Positions 1 through 9,635 of a stretch of DNA of 50,338 nt are shown here, one piece after another. This DNA comes from Chitinophagales bacterium (GTDB lineage: Bacteria; Bacteroidota; Bacteroidia; Chitinophagales; Saprospiraceae): contig JAKSDI010000009.1 of assembly GCA_022360175.1 (NCBI GenBank), positions 1-50,338 on the forward strand, read 5' to 3'. Made by a program: the position numbers and the translations under genes. The notes beneath the pieces were generated by a model. It did no database searches, had not been told where the DNA came from, and was given only the letters and a program-made list of their open reading frames with translations. Positions within the stretch are counted from its first letter, which is position 1, and each line of letters begins with the position of its first letter.

Positions 1-2651
1 GTTTGAACGCAACAGATGGTTGTACTCCTTTTGTGATTATGCCGCAAGATGCGTCTTCATCTAATACGGATAGCTGGAGTTGGGATGCTCCTGGAGCAAA
101 TCCTTCCAATTCTATGGATCAGGCACCTACCTTTACTTATAACACACCAGGTACTTATACCCTGACACTAGCTGTAAGTAATGAAGCAGGTACAGATACT
201 CATTCTGTAGACCTGACCGTAGGGCAGGGGCCAAGTGCTGATTTTACTTATGATTATACTATTGGCACTACTACTGTAAACTTCAATAACCTGAGTGCAG
301 AGGCCAATGCTTATGAATGGAACTTTGGCGATGGTAATTTTAGTACTGAAACAGATCCTACACATGACTTTAGTGCAGATGGTATTTATACCGTGGAATT
401 AGTAGCCTTCAATGACTGTAGTAGTGATACTATTGAATATGAAATAGAGATTACAACCGCTCCTACCGCTTCCTTTAGCCTAAGCGACACAGATGGTTGT
501 GCACCATTTGTTGTAATGCCACAAGATGCTTCTTCAGCCAATACAGACAACTGGAGTTGGGATGCTCCTGGAGCAAGTCCTCCCAATTCTATGGATCAGG
601 CACCTACCTTTACTTATGATACACCAGGTACTTATACCCTGACATTAACGGTGAGCAACGAAGCAGGTAGCGATGTTAGTACGATAGATATTACAGTGGG
701 AGAGGGGCCATCAGCAGATTATAGCTATGATTATACAATAGGAAATACCAGTGTAGCTTTTAATAATTTGAGTACCAATGCGAATAATTATGAGTGGCAT
801 TTTGGTGATGGTAGTATGAGTGTGGATGCATCTCCTAATTATAACTATGCGATGGATGGTATTTATAATGTACAGATGGTTGCTCACAATGATTGCGGTA
901 CAGATACAGTTACATATGAAGTCGAGATTATAACGGCGCCAGTAGCCTCATTCAGCCTAAGTGAAACAAGCGGCTGTGCTGCTTTCACGGTAATGCCATT
1001 AGATGCCTCTTCAGCCAATACAGATAACTGGAGTTGGGATGCACCAGGTGCAGATCCTTCCAGTTCAATGGATGCTAATCCCGTATTTGTATACAATACT
1101 CCAGGAGTTTATACACTAAGCCTTACGGTGAGCAATGAGGCGGGAATGCATACCATGACAATGGATATTACGGTCTTGGATGTGCCTGCTTCTGATTTTT
1201 CATATCAGGTCAATGGAGTGACGGTGAGCCTGGAAAATCAAAGTGCAAATGCCAATAGTTATACCTGGAATTTTGGTGATGGCAATAGTAGCGATGAAGA
1301 AAATCCTACTCATGAGTATCAAAGTGTAGGAGACTTTATTATTAGCCTGACTGCTGAAAATGGTTGTGGTACTAGCATGATGTTGGATACAGTGAGCTTA
1401 TCTTTAGATGCTCCTGTGGCTAATTTTGTTGTTGAGAATAATGTAGGATGTGCTCCACTGGAAGTTAGTTTTAATAATGCTTCTGAAAATGCGACTTCCT
1501 ACATGTGGACCTTTGATGGAGGAATGCCTGCTACTTCTACAGAAGAACATCCTACAGTGATTTATGATGAACCAGGTATTTACTCTGCTACGCTTTTAGC
1601 AATTAATCCTGCTGGTTCGGGAGCGCTTACGCAAATGGATATCGTAGTGGTTAACAATACGCCGCAGGCCGATTTCCTATATGACATTGATGGTGCCACT
1701 GTCAGCTTTACTAATAACTCTCAGGATGGAGGAGAATATGCCTGGTTATTTGGTGATGGTGAAGGAAGTGCTATGGAAAATCCTTCTCATACTTATAGCA
1801 CTGGTGGCGAATATGAAGTTATTTTATTAGCAACAAATGACTGTGGAGTTGATACAAGTACACAATTAATTGTTTTAGAAGGAGAAGCACCTGTTCCTGG
1901 GGTTTCTGTTCATGATTCAGTAGGATGTGCACCATTTACCATTACCTATTTCAGTACGGTTACGGGCGGAGAAGCAACAACTTATGAGTGGACTTTTGAG
2001 GGAGGAACTCCTGAAACATCTACGGACCCTAATCCAGAGGTACTTTATGAAACAGCAGGTGTATATACTGTTCAGCTAACAACCACCAATGCATTTGGCA
2101 GTAATAGTATAGAGGAAACAGATATAATTACCGTCTTGGATACGCCAGAAGCCAGTTTTACATCTGAACAAATTGGCCCATCTGAATTCAATTTTACTAG
2201 TATGGTGAGCGGGGGAGGAAACTTAGAGTATTCCTGGGACTTTGGTGATGGTAATGGAAGCAACGAAGCTAATCCAGTACATTTGTATGAAGAAGAAGGC
2301 ACTTTTACAGTTGAGCTTACCGTGAGTAATGAGTGTGGAGAGGTAGTTGCTACAGGAGAAGTAGAAATCGTAATTGATCGGGTAATTGATGAAAGCTGGC
2401 TGCAATATCTTAATGTATATCCTAATCCGAATGAAGGACAATTTGCATTGGAAATCAAAGCACCAGCAAGTGATCGTATTCAGGCGCGATTGATTAATGT
2501 GATTGGCCAATCGTTATACGAAGTACAAGACGATTTTCATACCGGATACTGGAATCATCACTTCCAGTTGAATAAATTACCTACCGGAGTATACATTTTA
2601 GAAGTAAAAGCAGGAGAACAGAAAGCTTATCGTCGAGTGGTTGTAGAATAA
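1..2651 (+). CDS. Large secreted PKD-repeat protein with T9SS sorting domain (5' partial)
   Basis: The reading frame is open from the window edge, so the N-terminus and signal peptide lie upstream; the TTG near position 3 is not a real start. About ten tandem PKD-type beta-sandwich domains are visible, with the typical FGDG motifs (for example WNFGDGN, WDFGDGN) and TPGTYTLTL-type strands. Domains alternate between a form starting GC(A/T)PF and a form lacking that cysteine pair. The last ~80 residues (from about residue 804 of the visible part) carry YPNPNEG and end in a basic VVVE tail, a type A T9SS C-terminal sorting domain. Such proteins are exported through the outer membrane and anchored or released after removal of the sorting domain; PKD arrays usually serve adhesion or spacing. 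The exact role is unknown. The stop at 2649-2651 is followed by a hairpin. Confidence 0.93.
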   Translation, partial: LNATDGCTPFVIMPQDASSSNTDSWSWDAPGANPSNSMDQAPTFTYNTPGTYTLTLAVSNEAGTDTHSVDLTVGQGPSADFTYDYTIGTTTVNFNNLSAEANAYEWNFGDGNFSTETDPTHDFSADGIYTVELVAFNDCSSDTIEYEIEITTAPTASFSLSDTDGCAPFVVMPQDASSANTDNWSWDAPGASPPNSMDQAPTFTYDTPGTYTLTLTVSNEAGSDVSTIDITVGEGPSADYSYDYTIGNTSVAFNNLSTNANNYEWHFGDGSMSVDASPNYNYAMDGIYNVQMVAHNDCGTDTVTYEVEIITAPVASFSLSETSGCAAFTVMPLDASSANTDNWSWDAPGADPSSSMDANPVFVYNTPGVYTLSLTVSNEAGMHTMTMDITVLDVPASDFSYQVNGVTVSLENQSANANSYTWNFGDGNSSDEENPTHEYQSVGDFIISLTAENGCGTSMMLDTVSLSLDAPVANFVVENNVGCAPLEVSFNNASENATSYMWTFDGGMPATSTEEHPTVIYDEPGIYSATLLAINPAGSGALTQMDIVVVNNTPQADFLYDIDGATVSFTNNSQDGGEYAWLFGDGEGSAMENPSHTYSTGGEYEVILLATNDCGVDTSTQLIVLEGEAPVPGVSVHDSVGCAPFTITYFSTVTGGEATTYEWTFEGGTPETSTDPNPEVLYETAGVYTVQLTTTNAFGSNSIEETDIITVLDTPEASFTSEQIGPSEFNFTSMVSGGGNLEYSWDFGDGNGSNEANPVHLYEEEGTFTVELTVSNECGEVVATGEVEIVIDRVIDESWLQYLNVYPNPNEGQFALEIKAPASDRIQARLINVIGQSLYEVQDDFHTGYWNHHFQLNKLPTGVYILEVKAGEQKAYRRVVVE
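14..1145 (+). repeat. In-frame 477-bp tandem repeat encoding a 159-residue PKD pair
   Basis: The codon pair for the Gly-Cys of the GC(A/T)PF motif falls at 18-23, 495-500 and 972-977, exactly 477 bp apart each time. Each unit encodes one GC-type PKD domain plus one FGDG-type PKD domain. Units 1 and 2 are most alike at the DNA level (for example around 85-170 versus 562-647); the third is only similar in its first half. The first unit is cut by the window edge, so more copies may lie upstream. Confidence 0.85.
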
Positions 2652-2660
2652 GAAGGGTTT

Positions 2661-2686
2661 GGAGATCAGCAGGCCTGTTGGTCTCC
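2661..2686 (+). terminator. Stem-loop after the PKD gene, possible terminator
   Basis: A 26-nt imperfect inverted repeat starts 10 nt after the stop codon, with outer arms GGAGA and TCTCC. With G-U pairs the stem is about ten base pairs around a short loop. Only a weak T-rich stretch follows, so termination is an inference. Confidence 0.45.
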
Positions 2687-2695
2687 ATACTTTAT

Positions 2696-2776
2696 ATGTT
2701 GCCGAAATATGTCATATTGTTTTTGCTGGCATTCTCGCTATCTTTAAGCTCTAATTGTACAGACAACTTGACTTAG
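2696..2776 (+). pseudogene. 26-codon signal-peptide-like ORF, probable lipoprotein remnant
   Basis: ATG at 2696 opens a 26-codon frame that stops at TAG 2774-2776. The peptide begins MLPKYVILFLLAFS and ends LSSNCTDNLT: a basic start, a hydrophobic stretch and a cysteine, as in a lipoprotein signal peptide, but with Asn before the Cys instead of Gly/Ala/Ser. No mature domain follows. It may be the 5' stub of a lost lipoprotein gene, as the next gene downstream is an intact lipoprotein; a chance ORF cannot be excluded. Confidence 0.3.
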
Positions 2777-2820
2777 AGGTACTTGTTTTTGTCTTTGAAA
2801 TATTATTTGATACCTGACTG

Positions 2821-2880
2821 TCCCCCGCTGGGCGCCTACGCTAAAGCTACAGCGACAGCGTGTGGGGGATTTAGGGGGTG
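2821..2880. repeat. GC-rich folded intergenic element
   Basis: In an otherwise AT-rich gap, TCCCCC at 2821-2826 pairs with GGGGGA at 2864-2869, and CGCTG at 2826-2830 with CAGCG at 2856-2860, leaving a TGT bulge; a smaller CGCT/AGCG hairpin sits in the loop. A G-rich tail (TTAGGGGGTGG) follows. It resembles the dispersed GC-rich hairpin repeats seen between genes of many Bacteroidota, here with a longer loop. Whether it is repeated in this genome cannot be seen from one window. Confidence 0.45.
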
Positions 2881-2954
2881 GAATCATTATCTCTAAGTTT
2901 AAATACCATTATACTTGGTTATTAGAATATTGATTGAATTAATGTTAAGAAGCG

Positions 2955-3374
2955 ATGAAGTCATTTTTTAGAATTGCATTTTACAGTTGCATAGGTTTAT
3001 CTTTGTTATCATGTGGGGCTGATACGGCAGAACAAAATACAGAACAGCTAGTTGCTGATTCTATTACAACTACTGAAGTGGTAGTACAAGAAACCTTAAA
3101 TGCAGAGCAACAGGCTCTTAAATCCCAATTAGAAGGATTGGAACAACGCCTGAATGAAAAGGTAGCCTCTTTAAGTGCTGCCAGAGATACAGCTATAACT
3201 GCAGAAATCCCCGAGCTGGAAGGCAAGATCAAAAAACTGCAAGTTCGCGAAAAGCAATTAGCTCAGCATTTGAAAAAATTTGAGGCGGAAATGAATGGCG
3301 ATTTAGCAGATTTGAACGAACGTTTCAAGGCACTGGCCAATTCTATTGAAGCAGATCTCGAAGCGATGGAATAG
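2955..3374 (+). CDS. Small coiled-coil lipoprotein
   Basis: This 139-residue protein starts MKSFFRIAFYSCIGLSLLSC: a short basic start, a hydrophobic core and a lipobox LLSC with Cys20 followed by Gly, so it should be lipidated and membrane-anchored. From about residue 50 to the end the sequence is rich in Glu, Lys, Leu, Ala and Gln with heptad spacing, predicting one long coiled coil. No enzymatic motif is visible and I do not recognise a named family. It lies 44 bp upstream of the PorU2-like gene on the same strand and could be cotranscribed with it. Confidence 0.8.
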   Translation: MKSFFRIAFYSCIGLSLLSCGADTAEQNTEQLVADSITTTEVVVQETLNAEQQALKSQLEGLEQRLNEKVASLSAARDTAITAEIPELEGKIKKLQVREKQLAQHLKKFEAEMNGDLADLNERFKALANSIEADLEAME

Positions 3375-3379
3375 AATTG

Positions 3380-3406
3380 TTTCTGCAAATATTCTGACCG
3401 CAGAAA
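3380..3406 (+). other. Weak hairpin between lipoprotein and PorU2-like gene
   Basis: TTTCTGC at 3380-3386 is exactly complementary to GCAGAAA at 3400-3406 with a 13-nt loop, followed by AATTTT. It could be a weak terminator or attenuator ahead of the protease gene; a 7-bp AT-rich stem can also arise by chance. Confidence 0.25.
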
Positions 3407-3418
3407 AATTTTAAACAG

Positions 3419-6400
3419 ATGAAAACAAAGTATGTACTCCTTCTGGTTATTGTACTACTATCTGCTCATGCCCATGCGCAAATGTGGAATGGCCAGGATA
3501 CCCTGTATGGTAATGAATGGATCAATTACGATCAGTCTTATTTTAAAATCCCTGTGGTTGAAAATGGCATTTATCGCCTTTCTAGAGAAGTAATGGAAGC
3601 GGCAGGAGTTCCACTCAGCCAAATACAGAGTAGTCAGTTACAGCTTTTTCATCAGGGAGAAGAGCAAGCTTTATATGCCAGCAATAATGGTGTACTTACC
3701 GATGGTGATTATATAGAATTTTATGGAGAAAAGAACCGAAGTGAAGTAGATCAATATTTATTTGAAAGTATTGACAGTAGTATGCTAAACCCCTGGTATA
3801 GCCTGGTAACAGATACCGCTGTTTATTATCTGACCTGGAATGAGGATGGAACATCAGGCTTACGTTATGAAACGATCAATAACGATTTGACCAACCTACC
3901 TTTAAAGGAGGAGTGGTATTGGGCGAAATCAGAGTTGTTTTATACAAATGACCTGCGCAAAATTTATACAAAGATTAGTGGTGCCAGTGTATATTATTCT
4001 AGATATGGAGGCGAAGGATTTGCTTCTGATTATGCCGAACAACATGATTTGAACCTTGCTACTCCTGGGTTTTATGATTTAGGGCCTGAAAGTTCGCTTA
4101 ATCTGCGTTTCGTATCCAACGCCAATGATGATGGGCACAATCTTGAAGTTAGATGGAATGATGGATTGATAGCTGCTGAAACCTATTTCGGAGCACAAAT
4201 TAGAAGCTACAACATTGATTTAAACACATCATCTCTTTCCAATTCTAATTCCTTACAAATAAGAGGTTTAAATAACAATGACAGCTATGCTGTAGGAGGG
4301 GCTATTATACGTTATCCCAGGACATTTAACGCAGATGGGGCAACATTTCTACCTATCGAGCTACCAGCATCAAATGGAGATAGATATCTTGAAATAGATG
4401 CTGTTGGTGCAGGAACACAGGCTTGCTTTCTCTACGATCAAACGAATCGATTGCGGCTGGAATCCATCAATGAAGATGGAGTGTGGAAGGCAAAATTTCC
4501 GACCGCTATTGGTGAGCGGCATTTAATCGCTTTTACAGCCATCCAAACTATTGGTTCAATTCAAGCTGTTGAATTTGTTGACCTCACTGCATCCGAAGGA
4601 GAATATTTAATCCTAACGAGTGAAAAATTGCGAGATAATGGACAAGGAACAGACTATGTACAACAATATGCTGATTACAGAAATACTGCAATTGGTGGTG
4701 CCTATAATGTGAAAATAGTAAATGTAGAAACGCTCTATGATCAGTATGCCTACGGAGTAGAACGACATCCCATAGCAATACGCAACTTTGTACATTTAGC
4801 ACAAAAGGAGTGGCAAAACCTGAAATATTGTTTCCTAATTGGAAAGGGACAAGAATATAATGCAATACGAAATCAGGCCGATTTAGAAGCGGCTATAAGC
4901 GAAGGTTTTTTTCACCTTCCATCCTATGGCTGGCCCGCAAGTGATAATTTGATGATGGCATTGCCCGGAGAAGTGGTTCCTTCCTTAGCGGTGGGGCGTA
5001 TAGCGGTTATAAATGGCGATGAAGTTGGCATATACCTGAATAAAGTAGAGTCAATGGAAGCCAATTTTAATAATCCTCAAACTATAGAAGATCGCGCCTG
5101 GATGAAAAATATTTTGCACCTGGGAGGTGGTAGCTCTGCTAGTGAACAGTCGACTATCAAAGCCTATCTGGAAAATATGGCGGCAGAAATTCGCCGCAAC
5201 AAATATGGAGGAAATATAAAAGCCTTTTATAAAACAAGTGCAGATCCGATTCAGACATCTTTAACGGATCAAATTTTTAACACTATTAATGAGGGAACTT
5301 CGATCATCACTTTTTTTGGACACTCCAGTCCAGGTACCTTCGATTTCAACATTGATAATCCTGACAATTATATAAACGCAGGCAAGTACCCCTTGATGCT
5401 TTCCCTGGGATGCTATTCAGGAAATGTTTTTGTAGATGGAAGAAGCATCGGAGAGCGATTTACTTTTTATGAAAATAAGGCAACGGTAGCTTTTGGTGCT
5501 TCCAGAGGCTTAGGTTTTATATCATCTTTGGGCAATTTTGCCAGATCCTATTATGCTCATCTGGGAGGGGCTTTTTATGGTGAAGGAATAGGAGATGCAC
5601 TTTTAGCAACACTAGACGACCATAAAAATAATCCATTTATTGGTACAGCTACTCTGGTAGAGCAATTTACCTTACATGCAGATCCTGCTATACGTTTGTA
5701 TCCTACACCAGGTCCCGACTATGTGCTGGACCCAACAAGTGTTTCTTTCTTGCCTGAAATAGTAACAGCAGATCAGGATAGTTTTGGATTTAATATTGAT
5801 GTATTGAACCTCGGACAAAACATTCCAGATACCGTTGTATTACGTGTGTTAAGGAAATTACCAAACAATAACTTAGGAAAAGAAGTAGTAAGAGATACAG
5901 TGGCGTTAAACCAGTTTCGTCATTCTTTTTCTTACCAAATACCTACTGAAGGGCGTGATGGAGTAGGAGAGAATCTTCTTCTGCCTATTATTGATGTTGC
6001 TAATGATGTAGAAGAGTTGCCATATCCTGATGCGGAAGGAAATAATTTTCTGAAGCGTTCCAATGGAGAGGACGGTATTCCGCTTTTTATTATAGATAAT
6101 ACTGCCCGGCCTGTCCATCCTTATGAATTTGTTATTGTAGGAGAAGCACCTATTACATTAAAAGCTTCTACAACAGATGCTTTGGCACCAGAGCGGACCT
6201 ATTTACTTGAAATAGATACAACAGCTCTGTTTAATAGTCCTCAAAAACGAAATACCTCTATTACACAAAAAGGCGGAGTCATTGAATGGACCCCATCTGT
6301 AAATTGGCAAGATAGCACGGTGTATTACTGGCGTATCAGCCCTGATAGCACTTCTGTGGAAGTAGGGTATGTATGGGAGGAAAGTTCGTTCGTCTATATC

Positions 6401-8455
6401 GAGGGAAGTGAAGAGGGATGGAGGCAGGGAGCGTATTGGCAGTTTCGAAAGAATGTATTTGATGGTACAATATTATCGGGAAACACGAGGAGTATAGATT
6501 TCAATTATAGCCTTCAAGATATGACCATGTACAACAGGGTATATGGCATTAATCCAGATGAACCACCTTATTTTTCATATGCTAATCAAAATCCGGCAGG
6601 TTCAGTGCGTCCATGGTTATATTTAGATGCAGGATTGAGTGTGTTAGTAGGAGATGAGCGCACTACTAGTTTTTGGAGAAATGTACAGGGGTATGAATAT
6701 GATAGTGTAGACCCCCCAAATAAATCTACTTACTCTTATGATACAACAACGCCTGAAGGCAGACAGGCATTGATTAATTTATTACAAAATGAGGTGCCAG
6801 AAGGTTACTACGTATTTGTTTTTTCTGTTCAGAATGGAGCAAATGCGGATTATCAACCTGAAAATTGGGCTATAGACTCAATCGACTATGGGCAAAATTT
6901 GTTTCAAGTCCTGGAGGAAGAAGGCGCCGTTTTAACTAGAAATTTGACTCATCAAGGAGCAGTACCATATACCCTTATTTATCAAAAAGGGCGAGGAACT
7001 ATTAATGAAGTTATCGCGGGGGATGTTAATGGGGATGCCATTGGAACATTTCTAATGCCGAGATATCAGACAGAAGGCTCAGTGAGAACTCCAATAATTG
7101 GACCTGCCAGGAATTGGGGGAGTGCTAGTGTTGATGTTAATCTAGAAGAAGTGAGTATAGGAGAGGATTCTATCATTACAAATGTCATTGGTTTTAACAG
7201 TTTAAGTGGAAGCTGGGATACACTGATAATACAAGGGAATAATAACCAGGGAATTTTTAATCTTTCATCAGTAAATGCAGAAACGTATCCTTATTTACAA
7301 CTTCGTTATTATGCCGTAGATGAAGCTCAAAGGACGATGCCTGCCCTTAATTCATGGAATGTATTGTACGAGGCGTATGGTGAATTTGCCTTACATGCTG
7401 CTGATAATTACAGTTTTTATGCAGATACATTGCATCAAGGAGATGATTTATTCATACAAATGGAAGCAAGATTATTATCTGGAGAGCCAGATTCTACCAA
7501 CATTCAATATACCATTTTAGATGCGAAAAATAGGGAGCAGTTACAGGAAGATGTAAAATCTGTAAACTACTTAGATGATATAACCTTATTATCACACACT
7601 ATCAATACAAAAGAACTGAGTAGAGGCAATTATCTATTGGCAGGTAATTTAAACTATGATACACTTCAGAGAGAATTTCATTATTTTAATAATACTTTTC
7701 TGAAGCCATTTTACATTGTATCAGACCGCAAAAATCCGGTTTTAGATGTTACATTTGATGGGCAGCATATTCTAGATGGTGATCTTGTAGCTCCTGCTCC
7801 TTCCATTGTAATAAGATTGCAAGATGAGAATCCTTATTTCTTAATAACTGATACCAGTTTGTTGGAGATAGCAGTTACTTATCCTGATGGTACAATCAGG
7901 AGAATTCATTTTAATCAGGAAAAAGTAACTTTTAACCCTGCAACGGAGAGTAACAAAAATCAAGCTACGGTTTATTATCATCCTGAATTTGAAGAAAGTG
8001 GAATATACAGGTTTTCTGTTCAGGGAAAAGACCTGGCTGATAATCTATCTGGGCAATTTAATTACGAGATATCATTTGAGGTGATTACCGAAAATTCTAT
8101 TTCCAATATTCTAAACTATCCAAATCCTTTTTCTATTAATACTCATTTTATATATACTTTGACTGGTGTTCCCCCCACAGATTTCCGTATTCAGATAGCG
8201 ACTATTTCCGGCCGTATTGTAAAAGAAATAACGATGACTGAAATAGGCGAACTGAAAGTTGGTACGCATCGTACAGATTACGCTTGGGATGGCACGGATG
8301 ATTATGGTGACCAGTTAGCAAATGGGGTTTATTTGTATCGCATTATAGCTAGGGATAATAATGGAGAATCATATGATACCTATTCGGGGCAACGTACTGG
8401 AAATATTGATCGGTTCTTTAAAAATGGATGGGGGAAGATGGTCATTCTTCGATGA
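3419..8455 (+). CDS. porU2: Putative type IX secretion sortase, PorU2-like C25 peptidase
   Basis: This 1678-residue protein has a signal peptide (hydrophobic VLLLVIVLLSAHAHA, cut before Gln21). A gingipain-type C25 cysteine peptidase domain covers roughly residues 410-765. The catalytic pair is visible: His635 in FFGHSSPGTFDF and Cys665 in LGCYSGN. Beta-sandwich domains follow, and from about residue 1563 there is a NYPNPF...DGTDDYG...NGVYLYR module like FlgD-Ig/T9SS C-terminal domains. PorU is the T9SS sortase that removes C-terminal sorting domains from cargo at the outer membrane; PorU2 proteins are longer paralogues whose exact role is less clear. Length and domain order fit PorU2 rather than PorU (~1100-1300 residues). 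The neighbouring PKD protein is a plausible type of substrate. Confidence 0.85.
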   Translation: MKTKYVLLLVIVLLSAHAHAQMWNGQDTLYGNEWINYDQSYFKIPVVENGIYRLSREVMEAAGVPLSQIQSSQLQLFHQGEEQALYASNNGVLTDGDYIEFYGEKNRSEVDQYLFESIDSSMLNPWYSLVTDTAVYYLTWNEDGTSGLRYETINNDLTNLPLKEEWYWAKSELFYTNDLRKIYTKISGASVYYSRYGGEGFASDYAEQHDLNLATPGFYDLGPESSLNLRFVSNANDDGHNLEVRWNDGLIAAETYFGAQIRSYNIDLNTSSLSNSNSLQIRGLNNNDSYAVGGAIIRYPRTFNADGATFLPIELPASNGDRYLEIDAVGAGTQACFLYDQTNRLRLESINEDGVWKAKFPTAIGERHLIAFTAIQTIGSIQAVEFVDLTASEGEYLILTSEKLRDNGQGTDYVQQYADYRNTAIGGAYNVKIVNVETLYDQYAYGVERHPIAIRNFVHLAQKEWQNLKYCFLIGKGQEYNAIRNQADLEAAISEGFFHLPSYGWPASDNLMMALPGEVVPSLAVGRIAVINGDEVGIYLNKVESMEANFNNPQTIEDRAWMKNILHLGGGSSASEQSTIKAYLENMAAEIRRNKYGGNIKAFYKTSADPIQTSLTDQIFNTINEGTSIITFFGHSSPGTFDFNIDNPDNYINAGKYPLMLSLGCYSGNVFVDGRSIGERFTFYENKATVAFGASRGLGFISSLGNFARSYYAHLGGAFYGEGIGDALLATLDDHKNNPFIGTATLVEQFTLHADPAIRLYPTPGPDYVLDPTSVSFLPEIVTADQDSFGFNIDVLNLGQNIPDTVVLRVLRKLPNNNLGKEVVRDTVALNQFRHSFSYQIPTEGRDGVGENLLLPIIDVANDVEELPYPDAEGNNFLKRSNGEDGIPLFIIDNTARPVHPYEFVIVGEAPITLKASTTDALAPERTYLLEIDTTALFNSPQKRNTSITQKGGVIEWTPSVNWQDSTVYYWRISPDSTSVEVGYVWEESSFVYIEGSEEGWRQGAYWQFRKNVFDGTILSGNTRSIDFNYSLQDMTMYNRVYGINPDEPPYFSYANQNPAGSVRPWLYLDAGLSVLVGDERTTSFWRNVQGYEYDSVDPPNKSTYSYDTTTPEGRQALINLLQNEVPEGYYVFVFSVQNGANADYQPENWAIDSIDYGQNLFQVLEEEGAVLTRNLTHQGAVPYTLIYQKGRGTINEVIAGDVNGDAIGTFLMPRYQTEGSVRTPIIGPARNWGSASVDVNLEEVSIGEDSIITNVIGFNSLSGSWDTLIIQGNNNQGIFNLSSVNAETYPYLQLRYYAVDEAQRTMPALNSWNVLYEAYGEFALHAADNYSFYADTLHQGDDLFIQMEARLLSGEPDSTNIQYTILDAKNREQLQEDVKSVNYLDDITLLSHTINTKELSRGNYLLAGNLNYDTLQREFHYFNNTFLKPFYIVSDRKNPVLDVTFDGQHILDGDLVAPAPSIVIRLQDENPYFLITDTSLLEIAVTYPDGTIRRIHFNQEKVTFNPATESNKNQATVYYHPEFEESGIYRFSVQGKDLADNLSGQFNYEISFEVITENSISNILNYPNPFSINTHFIYTLTGVPPTDFRIQIATISGRIVKEITMTEIGELKVGTHRTDYAWDGTDDYGDQLANGVYLYRIIARDNNGESYDTYSGQRTGNIDRFFKNGWGKMVILR

Positions 8456-8464
8456 GAAACACAA

Positions 8465-9625
8465 TCAAGGAGTAGTAAGTTGTTGGATGGCATATTCGTA
8501 ATATTCTTCTAATTTTTCTATTCGTGTTTTTATACTAAATTGTTGGCAGATGAGTGTCCTGTTTTGTGGTAATAATCCCCATGTAGTAATAGCTTGCATA
8601 GCTTGAACATATTGATCTATATTTTTTTCCTCTACAAGGAGGCCATGTATTCCATCTTCAACTAATTCAGGGATACCAGAATGGAAAGTAGAAATGATGG
8701 GTAACTCCATTGCCATTGCTTCTGTTATAGCTACAGGAATACCTTCCTTATCTTTATTAGATGGCGTAATACTTGGATGAATAAAACAATGAGCCCTTTC
8801 CATGTATTTTTTTATTTCTTGGGAAGATTGCCATCCCATGAAGTGTACCCATTGGGAGATACCTGCTTGTTCACAATAGGTTTGTAATTCTTTTTCTATA
8901 TCTCCACTGCCCACCAAAATAAGTTGATAATTTTGAGCATCAACAGTTGTTAAAAATTGCTTAAAAGCCTGAAGGGTGTATATGTGTCCTTTTTTTTCTC
9001 TAAAACCAGCAACTTGAAGAAAAGTATAAGGAAATAGCGGTGGTGGTGCTTGCCTCTTGAAAGAATCGGTATCAATGCCCAAATATATAATCCGACGATG
9101 AGTTGGCATGGCCCCTGCTGCTTCAAGATAACTCAATAATGAGTTGGCATTGGCAGTAGTAAATACATTAGATAACTTTACTAACGACTTAATTTTTTGT
9201 CGATAAACTTTCGACTTTTTTAGCTGAAGAGATGCATCATATCCTAAAAAATTTACGATAATGGGTATGGAGGGATTTGCCAAATTGTCAATCAATATTA
9301 AAGCGGTAGTCCCAAAATGACAGTGGATAACATCGGGTTGAAAATCTTGAATCATTCTTTTGAACCTTTTAGAGAATGATTTATTATAGTAATTCATGGA
9401 GATGTTCCATGTGTAAAGTCGGTTCCATATCTTCTGTAATAGCCAAGGGCGGTGGTAGGGAAGCACTTCAACTCTGTTGAATGGGAATTTGTCTTCATTC
9501 ATTCTCTGTAAGCAGACAACCAATACTTCGTTTTTAGAGGATAGGTGTATTATATCATTGTATACAAAAGTTTCTGTATGTGGACTAAAGCTCCGGCTGA
9601 AAAACAAAATGCGTTTACCAGGCAT
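8465..9625 (-). CDS. Glycosyltransferase family 4
   Basis: This 386-residue GT-B protein starts MPGKRILFFSRSFSPHTETFV, like the colanic-acid/exopolysaccharide branch of GT4. The C-terminal nucleotide-sugar domain carries the EX7E motif (Glu294 and Glu302 in EGIPVAITEAMAMELP) followed by GIPELVEDGIHGLLV. It would transfer a sugar from a nucleotide donor to a lipid-linked intermediate on the inner face of the membrane; donor and acceptor are unknown. It is convergent with the PorU2-like gene (9 bp between stops) and divergent from the methyltransferase at 9679. Confidence 0.9.
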   Translation of the reverse strand: MPGKRILFFSRSFSPHTETFVYNDIIHLSSKNEVLVVCLQRMNEDKFPFNRVEVLPYHRPWLLQKIWNRLYTWNISMNYYNKSFSKRFKRMIQDFQPDVIHCHFGTTALILIDNLANPSIPIIVNFLGYDASLQLKKSKVYRQKIKSLVKLSNVFTTANANSLLSYLEAAGAMPTHRRIIYLGIDTDSFKRQAPPPLFPYTFLQVAGFREKKGHIYTLQAFKQFLTTVDAQNYQLILVGSGDIEKELQTYCEQAGISQWVHFMGWQSSQEIKKYMERAHCFIHPSITPSNKDKEGIPVAITEAMAMELPIISTFHSGIPELVEDGIHGLLVEEKNIDQYVQAMQAITTWGLLPQNRTLICQQFSIKTRIEKLEEYYEYAIQQLTTP

Positions 9626-9635
9626 ATTAAAATGG

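Noticed and set aside
386-1096. Minus-strand open frames opposite the PKD protein, including two similar ones near 386-586 and 884-1096
   Set aside because: They are shadows of the tandem repeat on the other strand and show no protein family features.
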